Made by a program: the position numbers and the translations under genes
Notes under the pieces: model-generated
Databases searched by the model: none
Seen by the model: the letters and a program-made list of their open reading frames with translations, nothing else
What the model was told of the DNA's origin: nothing
Origin: Acanthacorydalis orientalis
Lineage: Eukaryota; Arthropoda; Insecta; Megaloptera; Corydalidae
Reading direction: 5' to 3'
Length of the DNA stretch: 64,000 nucleotides
Assembly: GCA_034766995.1 (NCBI GenBank)
Contig: CM068321.1
Coordinates: forward strand, 13,951,526-14,015,525
Part shown: positions 37,546 to 48,849 of the stretch, piece after piece
How the letters are laid out: each line of letters starts with the position of its first letter
Position numbering within the stretch: the first letter of the stretch is position 1

Positions 37546-38146
37546 AGTATGGATGTGTACCTTGTCACATTGCACACTGTAGATATATTTTACAAAAGTA
37601 TTTCATAAAATGAAGACACATCAACTGAGACTTCACTTTTTTATAAATAAAAGGAAAGTACTTAAATTTTTTAATAAAAAAATGTATAAATGGTTGAAAA
37701 AATTCACCTGAAAAGTTTAAATAAACATTTACAATTTTATTTACGTATTAACTTTCTTTTTACTAAAGATTATAATATTTTTTCTAGAATGAAATTATCA
37801 TTTACACTGAATGCATTTTTCTAATCGTTATTTACAACTTTTATTAAGATCATAATATCTTTTCTCCTGTAGTTTCATATTTTTTTCTTCGAAGCTGTCA
37901 TGTACTTTTCAACATGTTTTTTTATTATTGAAGAATAAAGATTATTTATACTAGAATTGGTATTTAGAAAATTATTTATGAGTTCCTTAATAATTTTTAG
38001 AAATGTTTGTTACAAAGACAACACATGTGTATTTTATATATCTATATATTTATCACATAAAATTCTTTTTTAGATCATGTAACACAAAAACTATCATATT
38101 TTTATTATGTTAAAAATAAATTGCATGAAAAAGTACAGTTTAACTA

Positions 38147-38150
<4 letters not shown>
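37546..38150. other. A+T-rich spacer
   Basis: No recognisable feature. Confidence 0.55.

Positions 38151-38188
<38 letters not shown>
38151..38188. repeat. (TA)n microsatellite
   Basis: Perfect TA run of 38 bp. Confidence 0.96.
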
Positions 38189-38195
<7 letters not shown>

Positions 38196-39389
38196 GTTTT
38201 TTAATATTACAAACAAGTCAATTGAAAAATGTGGTTATTTAATTAGAGAATCCTGTACATTTTTTTAAATTTAGAAATGAACATTTCATTTCTATTTTCT
38301 TTTTTTACGAAAATAACAGTATAATAGTTTTGTATAGTAATGTTTGTATAGAAATTACTGTTATGTATTGTGTGGTGATATGAACAATTTCCTCAAGTTT
38401 TATTTTTGTATCATATCAAGCTACCGTTAAAACAACCAACCTTTAAGAAAGAGTAATAAAATAGGTTATTAAGTTGCTATTAAATGTTTGCTTTATTTAA
38501 AAACTATTTTAAAATATTTAACTTTTATAAATTTACTTCTGTGTAATGTATATAAATTATATAAAAACTATTTACAAAAAAAAATACAAACCAATGAAAT
38601 TAAACATTTAAAAATGAAATATTATTCATACTTATTTAATAATCATCATATCTGACTTCATAGATACGTCTATTATTTGCTTTGATTAAAATATTAAGTT
38701 TTAATTTAAAATTAAACCTTTAATAATATTAAAAAAATATTTTAAAAATAAAATGAATGTAACAAATCACTGTGATACACATTGGACTTAAATAGAATCA
38801 ATTTTAATTTATTATTAAAAATGATACATTTTGAAAAAACTATTTGCACATTCTAATTAAACGGTTAAATCTTCTTCAATAATATATTGCATGTAACCTA
38901 TTATAAAGTAATATTGTATAAACGTTAATAGTAACATAAATTCAATACATAAAAAATAACAATATAAATAATGAAGTCTGTATAAAATTTTCAATCAATT
39001 TTCTAATACAAACGACTTCTTTATGTGAAAAAAGAAGTTAATATGAGGAAAAAAATAAAAATCTATGAATATTTTAATTCAATATTTCCATACGAAACCA
39101 TAAAAAAATATATTTGATTTCATTAGAATATTTATTGTGTGGAGAGATCTCCATTTTAATTTTCTACTTGGTAACAATTACAATTTTAATTAAAAGTTAA
39201 GAAATAGTTTCTCCACAACGAGTAGACTTTTATGTCTCTGTAACACGTTATAGTTTTCTAGCAAGTATATATTTTAGATATACTGTTCTTGTCTTTTTTC
39301 TACATCTCATTATTAGAAAAAGGTAATTAAATTCTATTATTTTATAATTATTACATTTACATTTACTGTTCATTGAAAAAAGTAAACAA
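38189..39389. other. A+T-rich spacer
   Basis: About 1.2 kb, no gene or TE signature seen. Confidence 0.55.
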
Positions 39390-39412
39390 ATATATATATA
39401 TATATATATATA
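39390..39412. repeat. (TA)n microsatellite, short
   Basis: TA run of about 23 bp, then CACATG. Confidence 0.9.
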
Positions 39413-39835
39413 CACATGCATTAATGCGATTCTGAAAAAATGTACTATAATAATTTTTGCAGATTTAATTATAAAATAATAAATTTTAGTAATATTTTAA
39501 ATTCTAATATCAAATTTGTATTTAATAACCTTTTTGAGAGATAATAGAAACAAACATACTAATAATAAAAAGCAATTGATCTAAATCTGTATATGATGTT
39601 AATTTTATTTAACGTAGTGTTAATTTCATTTTTCTCAATTAAACTTTTCATAGTATTAGTACTAAAAAATTGATCCATATTTACTGATTTAAATAGTAAA
39701 GAATACTATCTTACGTTTACTTTGTGCTTGAAGTTCTGTTTAGTTCAAATTGTGAGTCGGTGCAGTTTAGGTTACATAAAATATCAGAAAAATGAGGTTT
39801 CGAGTGATCTTATGACATAATATACAAATGAATAT

Positions 39836-39860
39836 TATATATATATATATATATACATAT
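39836..39860. repeat. (TA)n microsatellite, short
   Basis: TA run with one CATA at its end. Confidence 0.9.
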
Positions 39861-40740
39861 TAAATTATTTATTAAATATGAAATAAAATTATATAATTAT
39901 TAATCAGATATTTATCCAATTTAGAGAGATAATCTATGACAATTAATATTAAAAAATTGTTCATGTCGTTACTGATAAATAATATAAGTTACTTTAATAT
40001 AAAAAGAAAATAATTAATTACATGTGGATTCTATATATAAAATTGTAAGGCCATGTGTTCTTTTCTTATTAGCTGATATGCAGTAAAAATATACTGCAAG
40101 CATATGCTGTACTGACTCTGTAATTATAAATAATTATAGTTCAGGTATGTTGTAATTATTAGATTCCATGCAGATACTGAATATCTATAGCGATTACTAC
40201 GCATAACGCAAGCTGTTCGATTTTCTCACACATATAGATATTTTGTAAAAAAATATCATAGCTGAAAAACTTTTTATAAACAATTCATCGAAAAATATTT
40301 TTTTCAGAAATATACTTTTTTTTCGTGTAAATAATTCAGGTCTTTGATCAGTCATTCACTTTAATAAGTCCTAGTCAGGGTTGGTCAGACTTCTTAAGCC
40401 TGTTGAGGTCTGACTAAATCAGTTTGGAATATTGTGATTTTAAGATATTTCAAGTAATTGAATTGTATTTTTAAGAATTGTCTTCTGAAGAGATTATCAA
40501 TAACCATAAAATACAAAATGCATTTATTCACCATTTATTTTCTTATAGATTATTATTAATAAATTTGAAAAATAGATTTGGAGTGTTATTTGTTTAGAGC
40601 ATTCTAATTTTCTAGCAACTTTGTGTGTTGTAATTTAAGTAAGTTAGGTCGTTACGAAATTAGTTATTTTAAGAAAAATGAGTTAAGAAAATTTATTTCT
40701 CTCTACGAGATTCTTTGCAGTAAAAGAAATAGTTTAAATT
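39861..40740. other. A+T-rich spacer
   Basis: No gene seen. Slightly G+C-richer near 40370-40430 (GTCAGGGTTGGTCAGAC, with GTCAGAC repeated as GTCTGAC nearby). Confidence 0.5.
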
Positions 40741-40793
40741 TATGTATATATATATATATATATACACACATGTATGCATGTGTGTGTATGTGA
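40741..40793. repeat. (TA)n(CA)(TG)n microsatellite
   Basis: TA, then CACACATGTATGCATGTGTGTG. Confidence 0.94.
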
Positions 40794-41187
40794 TGTCCAT
40801 TAACACTTGTGAAAATAACTATCATAAAAGCTTTAAGTTTATTAACATGACTGATAGCATAGTCAGATACAGCAACTTAATTCTTCAAAATAGCCTAATT
40901 ATAAATACGTTATCATGAAAAAAAATAGAAAAATATGTGGAAAAATGTTATAAGACAAAACCATTTAACGTAATATAGTTACAGCAGAAAACTTTACAGA
41001 AGATATTTTGATATAACTAGGAAGTACTAAGAATTCTATAAATACAAATTTCTAATTGAAAGAGAAACGATAAGAGTTCAATAGGAAAATTTGAATGGAA
41101 ATTTACTCAAAGTCTAGCTTCCATGAAAAGAGCAGACAGCTTTACAGACGAATTATTATTGTTGTCTACTATTTTTCAAGTCTTGCC

Positions 41188-41190
<3 letters not shown>

Positions 41191-41239
<49 letters not shown>

Positions 41240-41254
41240 CGTGTGTGTGTGTAT
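41191..41254. repeat. (TA)n(TG)n compound microsatellite
   Basis: TA run 41191-41234, AATATACG, then a TG repeat. Confidence 0.96.
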
Positions 41255-41390
41255 ATAAATATAAATAACTTGAATATACTTATATCTGAATTCTAGGACA
41301 AGTTTCAGACAATTTATATTAATAAAATTCAATTATTTCAAATGATAAACTATTTATTAACATATAATCAATAATATAATGAAAGTAATG

Positions 41391-41416
41391 ATATATATAT
41401 ATATATATATATATAT
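41391..41416. repeat. (TA)n microsatellite, short
   Basis: TA run of 26 bp. Confidence 0.92.
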
Positions 41417-41579
41417 GTGCGATATGTGCTGTAAATTATTAATTTGCGATTAAATGGTGAAGAAGTATCGTCAGAACATAAGCTGATTATCTCGACACGA
41501 GAATGTAACTGTATGACACAACATAATAGTATAAGAGATACAAGAAATAATAAAAATCAAATAACATTAGCTTTTCATT

Positions 41580-42030
41580 TGAGAAGTGTTAAAGAATACG
41601 CTGTCGCATAACGGCATTATCTTTGTAACCATTTGTTTTCAATGTAGGACATCTTAATGTCAGCGACGTCACTGAAAAATTACAAGATGGCTGGCTGATT
41701 TCATATAGCAGTAACAACAGACACATCTCGTACAGACGGCAGGAAACTACCAACATACGTACATTTGTCTTCATTCATTCACATAACATCTCGCGTCATC
41801 TAAATTGAATCGTGAAACAAAGTTTTTGCTGTCGTGTCGTCCGCCCGCAGGCGTATTATATATGTGTGTGTGTAGGTCCTCCTCAGCCTCTAACGTTTGC
41901 TCCCTTTACTCATATACCTTTTGCGGGCGACCGCCGACGAACGGCATCATCCGTTTGTGAGATTCATGTCAGTTACTAATCTTCAAAGAAATGATCATAC
42001 GTGCCACGACTCTGTGCTTAAAATGTTTTC
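41580..42030. promoter_or_regulatory. G+C-richer island with CRE and YY1-like motifs
   Basis: GACGTCAC at 41665-41672 and AAGATGGC at 41684-41691 lie 12 bp apart. A CpG-rich block lies at 41835-41855 and another (GCGGGCGACCGCCGACG) near 41922-41938. A minus-strand frame of 61 codons (41589-41774) is unrecognised. An 87-codon plus frame (41897-42160) runs into a TA repeat. Read as a regulatory or promoter-like patch; no gene is established. Confidence 0.32.
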
Positions 42031-42069
42031 AAAGGCAACTTTACACAATGGTTTTTCATGGAATATTAT

Positions 42070-42081
42070 ACACACACACAA

Positions 42082-42118
<37 letters not shown>
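42070..42118. repeat. (CA)n(TA)n compound microsatellite
   Basis: CA repeat 42071-42081, TA run 42086-42113, CATA. Confidence 0.95.
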
Positions 42119-42120
<2 letters not shown>

Positions 42121-42860
42121 AACCATGTATCAAAGAAGAATATTAAATAAATTTTCATAAGTCATTGAAAAAAGGACAATTTGACATATCAAAATCTAAT
42201 ATCAAGGTTAAGATATTTAATCAGATGATGTTTGTTGAAGTGGTGAAAAAAGCAAGGTATTAGTGAATAAAAGTTTTTTATATACGTAGAATGAACAAAA
42301 TGTGCAGTTCATAATTATTATAATAATTGTTTTTTACAAAATATTATAATGAAAATATTTTCAATTGCACGCGCTTTCATTACTTTAAATTAGTCAATAA
42401 AAGTGTTATCAAATGTGTATCAAAATGACAATTTAAATATGATATTCAATAAATATATAATTAGTTTCATAAATAGCTTTTTCACTCCTCTCAAAAGATT
42501 TTTGTGATCGAACATATACAACTGATTATAGATTTTTTTAATTATTTTATTTTAGATACCAATGCAATCATCATTGGAGCGTTAAATAGAGAAAATCCAT
42601 TAAAAACTTTTTAATATTTGTTAAATATTCTTATACGTCAAATTTTACTTACAATATAATTTAAAAAAAATAACCATTTGCTATAATTGAAGATTAAATT
42701 TGTCTTAACTAATCTGATGTTATGTATTAATCAAAAATTCAAATATTATTGTTTTTACACAATATAAAGACCTACCTGTACACCAAGACTTTTTAATTTT
42801 AAATTAATTTAAGATTAATCACAAATGACAACTTCTCTAAGTAAAAAGCTAAATTTATTG
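42119..42860. other. A+T-rich spacer
   Basis: No recognisable feature. Confidence 0.55.
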
Positions 42861-42879
42861 CTCTCTCTCTTCCCCCCAC

Positions 42880-42910
<31 letters not shown>

Positions 42911-42926
42911 ATATATATACACACAA
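42861..42926. repeat. (CT)n(TA)n compound microsatellite
   Basis: CT repeat, CCCCCCA interruption, second CT repeat, TA run, then CACACA. CT lies 5' of TA. Confidence 0.96.
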
Positions 42927-43129
42927 AACCATTTGTATCGAAAGTATAATTCAATAAAATAACGTGTAAAATAAAAAAATACAATATCTAATTCCGATTT
43001 ATTTTCCCGATGATGATCCCGATATCAATCAAGAATCCATGAATAAATAAATAAGCAGACTGTCGAATAACAACAATATCAATTTCAACCTCATACATAT
43101 GTCTTTGTATGTGTGTTATATTTTGTGTT

Positions 43130-43375
43130 CCACTACACCAGAGATATTAATATTCTTTTTAGTGACACGGGGACGCTGTCACTTATCCACAGAGTTTTGC
43201 ACATAATTGTTTCATAAAACATTCATGAAGCGTCCCACCTGGATATAGATGGAGACACAGGATGGATATCGGACACGTCGCCGTGCTACAAGCTAACTTC
43301 GCTTCCAGCTCAAACGTGTTAGCTTTGTATTGGTGCGCTTTGTCAGCTAAAGCTTTCATAAACGTATATTTATAA
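43130..43375 (-). other. G+C-richer patch with minus-strand open frame
   Basis: A minus-strand frame starts in the TA repeat at 43437 and runs to 43183 (84 codons). The non-repeat part is mixed in composition, with several Cys and His. No family is recognised, and the ATG lies inside the repeat, which argues against a real start. Possibly an exon read-through; weak. Confidence 0.18.
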
Positions 43376-43376
43376 G

Positions 43377-43379
<3 letters not shown>

Positions 43380-43423
<44 letters not shown>

Positions 43424-43434
43424 TTATATATATA
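43380..43434. repeat. (TA)n microsatellite
   Basis: TA run of 42 bp, TCCT, short TA. Confidence 0.96.
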
Positions 43435-43549
43435 CAAGTGTAACGTAGACCTCTTTCATGTCAAACAAATTGTTATTCGTATTTTCTTGAAATATTGTAT
43501 GCATAAAATCTATCAGAATCCATTCATGTAAATAAGTGATATGAAATGG

Positions 43550-43551
<2 letters not shown>

Positions 43552-43618
<67 letters not shown>

Positions 43619-43630
43619 TGTGTGTGTGTA
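43552..43630. repeat. (TA)n(GA)(TG)n compound microsatellite
   Basis: TA run of about 62 bp, GAGAG, then TGTGTGTGTG. Confidence 0.97.
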
Positions 43631-44146
43631 CAGTGATTAAAAATAACACTTTACCACAAGATCTATTATTTATTTATGTTTTGGTAAGCTGCTTACTAAA
43701 TTATAGTATTCAATATTGACTGCGTACTAACAAATTTCTTGGATGTTACAAAAACCACAACATATATTTATTGTCTTATCAGAGAAATAATTACTAGTGT
43801 ACATGTTTGAAAATGAACTTCTATAGTAGAAAAAGCCACAACAAGATTATTTATATAATCAGAATATACATCAAGAGTATTGTATTGTACGTTTATAAGC
43901 TTAAAGGATCTATTTTATCACAAACAACGTAGTTCAAAGTGTAATAATATAAACGTTTTAATCTAACTTTTTTAGTAATATATTAAGGGAATTAAATAGC
44001 AACAATATATACTAGTTTTATTTGGTTTACTTCGCGTTTTGCATATTGTTGATATAAGTATAGTGAAGAAAATAAATATGCAAATTGTTAACTGTTGTTT
44101 TTTTACAAATAAAATAGTACTTCATATTTATTAAAAATACACATTC

Positions 44147-44170
44147 ATATATATATATATATATATATAC
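44147..44170. repeat. (TA)n microsatellite, short
   Basis: TA run of 24 bp, then CATGTTCATATATTTG. Confidence 0.9.
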
Positions 44171-45250
44171 ATGTTCATATATTTGTATGTATATATGTAT
44201 AAGTATATATTACATAAATATGATCCATTATTTAAAATACTTTAACCTAAATTCAGAACATACTTAGTCTTAAATAATTTGATAATTTCATATTTTTCTA
44301 TCCATTTATCAAATTAGTACTCAAAGCGGATTAAATGTCAAACAATATTTTTTTGTTTGGATAGTATTTATCGTAACTTAAAGCATTACTTCGTTATAAA
44401 ATATAAAATATTTATTTCTGAAATAATAAAAATTTAACTTGAGTTAAATTTACTTCCGTTAGTGACTTAAAACTACATCATTTTCTTATATGAAACGTTA
44501 AATAAATTATTCTAGTAGTATTTTATAATTAATTGTTAATATCATAATTAAAAGTTAAAATAATATATTCAAAAACAAATCCTAATGTTAGTATTAATTA
44601 TTAACAACCGTATTTAACAAACACAGGTTATTTACATTTTGAAAATAACATATTACTATCATAACATAACAAAACACAAAATCACATATCATTACATTAT
44701 CTTCTTTATGTTCTACCATTGGCTGGGCTGAATTTTTATTACACTCTACGTCAAGATTGTAACAGGATATAAATTCTATTATCGGAGCAAAAATATTTTA
44801 TTTCATAGATTAGGAAAACAAAAATATGGCCGGTAATCATATTTAAATGTCTATTATAAGGCAATCAGTCTATTTTATTACTTTATGTATAGTTTTCAAC
44901 TAGTAATTATAGTATTGTACTCTGAATGATATTTATATCGTCTTGAAATTTCCTAATACATTATTATATTCTTTAGTAATTTAGGAAATTAAATCGAAAA
45001 TGAGACTTTATTCACTCATGTATTCGATTATTCTCTAGTATTTTATTTCAAACATATTGTAATATTTCAGATTATCAAAGTCTCATTTTTAAATAGAGAC
45101 ATATTGTAATATTTTACAGTTTTTTTATTCATATTCTGTATATAAGCAAATATAAGTTAGATTGTGACAATATGATTTTCTGAAAATTAAACATATTTTA
45201 AGTTATAAACATTTCTAGATATAAAACTTAAGTGTGTCAATACATGTTTA

Positions 45251-45255
<5 letters not shown>
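44171..45255. other. A+T-rich spacer
   Basis: No gene recognised in about 1.1 kb. Confidence 0.55.

Positions 45256-45293
<38 letters not shown>
45256..45293. repeat. (TA)n microsatellite
   Basis: Perfect TA run of 38 bp. Confidence 0.96.
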
Positions 45294-45296
<3 letters not shown>

Positions 45297-45624
45297 TCAC
45301 TTTTTTGGGATTACATAACGACAAGAGATAAGAAAACTCAAAAAAAACCGTGAAAATGTTTAATTATAGTAGATTCATTTTTACTCTAATATGAAAAAGA
45401 TTATTAGATAATAAAAATTGTATTTAAAGCTAAATATATTTAAAAAAAACAGATAAGATACTTTGAATATATACAATAAGATTTTCTACATTTACACTGT
45501 GAAAATGACTCCCTCATCATCTAAATACGCAACATCATATTGAAATATTAAAATAATTAACTAATGATTTTTTGATAAATCATATTAATACATTTTTATT
45601 GAACAGTAATAATTGTAAGTGTAT

Positions 45625-45697
<73 letters not shown>
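45625..45697. repeat. (CT)n(TA)n compound microsatellite
   Basis: CT repeat to 45651, then a TA run of about 46 bp. CT lies 5' of TA. Confidence 0.97.
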
Positions 45698-45701
<4 letters not shown>

Positions 45702-46196
45702 AGTAAACTGAATGAAAATAAATTTTAACTTTCTTATTGTACCCAAGTGGTGAGATCTACATATATTTTTGATTGGAAAAATAATAAAGAATTTTTGTTA
45801 CAAAGTTGCAAGACAATACACTACAGTTGTTAAAACAGTTGCAATAAAAACAATACAGTGTAATAAATTGTTGCAATAGAGATTTTCATCTAACGGACAT
45901 AGCTAGGTCAAATGTTTGTCATATAGCAGCAGACATATTGGTCAAGTGCGATTACGAATTTTTTTCTACTCTTCCTATTTCAGATACAAGTCTGCTAGAT
46001 TAAATTTGCTCTCATACTACAGAATTCTTCTCATCGTTCAAGTATGAATAATATTACTACAACGAACAAAATAATTATAAATATATAAAGTTATATAGTG
46101 TTAAATATATACGCCGCTGTGAGTTTTAAATTTCTGAGAGCAGCAAAAATAACTCGATACATTATGCGCGTCAGCTTGTACATAATATAAAAAAAT

Positions 46197-46418
46197 ATGA
46201 AAGATGAAATACTGCAAGCTGTGCACAACACACTTAGAATTCATGGCAGTCTTACGCGACAAGACGTTGCAGGTAGACACTATGACAAGCTATTATATCC
46301 TTTAATCAAAGCTGTCACCTGTAAAGATATCAGACAACGAGTAGCTGACAAGGATACTTCCAGTGACTTAGTTATCATACCATATATAATGACAGCCGTA
46401 TTAAGTATTACACTGTAG
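46197..46418 (+). CDS. candidate small ORF or exon, 73 codons, unknown
   Basis: The most protein-like short frame in the window. Local G+C is clearly higher, and codons vary in the third position rather than being all A/T. The sequence opens MKDEILQAVHNTLRIHGSLT, is mixed and charged through about residue 55 (RQDVAGRHYDKLLYP, DIRQRVADKD), and ends hydrophobic (LVIIPYIMTAVLSITL). An in-frame TAA at 46188-46190 makes the ATG at 46197 the likely start. A TATAA-like word lies just upstream. I recognise no family. Alternatives are a decayed transposon ORF or chance. Confidence 0.25.
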   Translation: MKDEILQAVHNTLRIHGSLTRQDVAGRHYDKLLYPLIKAVTCKDIRQRVADKDTSSDLVIIPYIMTAVLSITL

Positions 46419-46483
46419 CACAAAGGTTTGATTAAATTTCCAGATTAAAATTCAGTTGTTCAATACTAATACATACACATACA

Positions 46484-46488
<5 letters not shown>

Positions 46489-46514
<26 letters not shown>

Positions 46515-46518
46515 ATAA

Positions 46519-46561
<43 letters not shown>
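46489..46561. repeat. (TA)n microsatellite, two blocks
   Basis: TA 46489-46514 and 46523-46561, separated by ATAAATAA. Confidence 0.96.
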
Positions 46562-46562
<1 letters not shown>

Positions 46563-46834
46563 GTACACACAGTTATTTATTAAAAATGTACACTATCACA
46601 AACAAATATTAAAAAAATAATGAATAAATTACGTTCTAAAATGTTATTTTACTTCATGATGGGCTTCAGCTAAAAGAAAAGAATGAATAAAGAAATAGGT
46701 AAATTGATAAATTGTCTTTTTCAAATATACATCGATACTGATGATGGAATTGCTACTGAATTGACAACTAGTGCAACAAAATAGGCTACAATCATTTATT
46801 TTATTTTTTTCTAAAAGAATATGCATTTGCCATA

Positions 46835-46915
46835 TAAATCGTCTCAGAGCCAGAAAATTTTTATCTATCAAAATTATTCAATAATTGATTATTCATCATT
46901 TTCGATTTTAATTAT
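46835..46915 (-). repeat. dispersed repeat family, copy I
   Basis: CATATAAATCGTCTCAGAG, CCAGAAAATTTTTATC and TCAAAATTATTCAATAATTG are the reverse complement of the proximal half of the family. ACTATCACAAACAAAT near 46589, next to a TA run, may be its displaced distal core. Confidence 0.5.
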
Positions 46916-47570
46916 AGAAATTTCGATGGTGAGCGACGTCAAAATTTTTAGATCGCTAAAATATAGAAACAATCTGTCTTAATTGTAAATTCTGATAGAT
47001 TTTATTACATCTTACCATTTTGAGAATGTTGCATTTTGTGATTTTTGAGATGAGTGAAAAATGAAAACATTATAATATTACTTAAGGTACTTTCGTAATT
47101 TATCTATAATTATTTTGATCATCATTTTAAACATGTGTATACATTTCTTTGAATGTTTTTTCTTTCGATTTCTTTATTTAATGTATTTAAGAAAAATATT
47201 TATTATTATTGTCAGATAAATAAAATTAAAATTTTATAATCAAATATGAAATATAAATTACTAGGAGTTAAAATACTCAAGTTAACATATTGATATAATA
47301 AATTCATTTACTAACATGTTATACATGTTATTAAAAAAATGAATAAATGCTGATTCATTGACATTTCGTTAATTTTTATTATCTCAAGTCTAATCTGATA
47401 AAATATAGATTAAACTTTTGCAACAAAATGCAGTTGTATCGCTTGTGTAAATGCGAATATATACACTGACCACATGATCGTATAAACCTCATTGAAAAAT
47501 CAACATAGAAAAATATTATCGATTTAGTGTATAAACTGAACAGGAAAGTTTTATACAACATTGCCGTCAA
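46916..47570. other. A+T-rich spacer
   Basis: No recognisable feature. A 63-codon minus frame at 47379-47570 is unrecognised. Confidence 0.5.
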
Positions 47571-47830
47571 AAGTTCTCTACCTAGTTTTACGGAAACTTA
47601 TCAATCCCAAGACACCATACGAACGGAAAAGGGTTGCGTGCGAAAACCGTACCAGACAGCCGGTTACACAGGTCACACGTTTGACCCCAGCTTGTGACTT
47701 TAACTAACTACAACTTTGTACGATTATAAAGTAAAGTCACTTTCTTGTGCTTTTAATGATAAAATAGTTAACATTATCCTTCATTCCGTCTGAAAATACG
47801 AGCTTTGAATGTGCAAGACGAAATTCACGT
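47571..47830. promoter_or_regulatory. G+C-richer island with nuclear-receptor-like half-sites
   Basis: AGGTCA at 47670-47675 and TGACCC at 47682-47687 form inverted half-sites six bases apart, spanning CACGTT. The patch is CpG-richer than the flanks. No open frame of note. Role inferred from the motif only. Confidence 0.28.
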
Positions 47831-47884
47831 CTTAATTGTCGTTCTGTGTTTTGAATTGTTTTGTACAAGAATAAGCAGATTTGT

Positions 47885-47894
47885 TATATATATG

Positions 47895-47936
<42 letters not shown>

Positions 47937-47950
47937 CATACATACATACA
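47885..47950. repeat. GTAT/(TA)n/(CATA)n microsatellite
   Basis: GTATGTA, TA run of about 34 bp, then five CATA units. Confidence 0.96.
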
Positions 47951-48260
47951 AGCGCACCTGCATATTCATGAAAAAGGTTTTATGAAAAGTGTCACGCTGC
48001 AGTAGGTTCGTGGATTAAAAATAAATTTACATAATTATAAAATAATTTCTTTACATCTGATAGCTATAAATAAATTTGCGTATTCAAATCAATACGTCAA
48101 GCGTACGATTGTAACGATACGAATGTTTCCGATCTGTTGATTGTCGGCAACGATGATTATTGGTTTGAAAACGTTGCATGTAATTTATTACTCCAAAAGA
48201 AATTGAATTGACCTGTCATAGAAATGAAATCATTGAACAGTTACTACTTATTGATACAAT

Positions 48261-48316
48261 TTATATATACATATATATATATATATACATACATACATAA
48301 ATATATACATACATAC

Positions 48317-48380
<64 letters not shown>

Positions 48381-48382
48381 GT
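48261..48382. repeat. compound TA/CATA array
   Basis: TA and CATA blocks, CGTA, a TA run of about 48 bp, GTA, then TA. Confidence 0.96.
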
Positions 48383-48816
48383 CCAATTATTGTCTTTTAG
48401 AGTTAAATTTAAGTTTCATACAACTTCTATTAATACTTATTTAAGAGATTTAATTTATTGGCAAGAGTATTTTTTTCGTTTACTAATAATAACTGCATTT
48501 AGAAGATTTTTTTAAAACAATTTGATAAATTTTGAGGTATAATGAAAAATTAACTATAAATTAGTCATAGAGCATGTAAAAACTAATTGAAAAATCAAAC
48601 TAAATCTAATAATGTTGCAGATAGTATTGTTTGTATTAAGTTGGACTAATTATATTGTTTAATTACCATATGCAATTAATTCATAATCTACTGACTGTTA
48701 AAATAGAGAGGGAAAATAATAAGAGAACTGAATTTAAGATATGAGTTATGTCACAGATAGGAAGTAATTAAGAGATGGAAGTAATTGTGGTGTATGAATG
48801 ATTTATATGTTTACTT

Positions 48817-48846
48817 TATATATATATATATATATATGTATGTATA
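48817..48846. repeat. (TA)n microsatellite, short
   Basis: TA run of about 22 bp, then GTATGTATA. Confidence 0.92.
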
Positions 48847-48849
48847 CAT

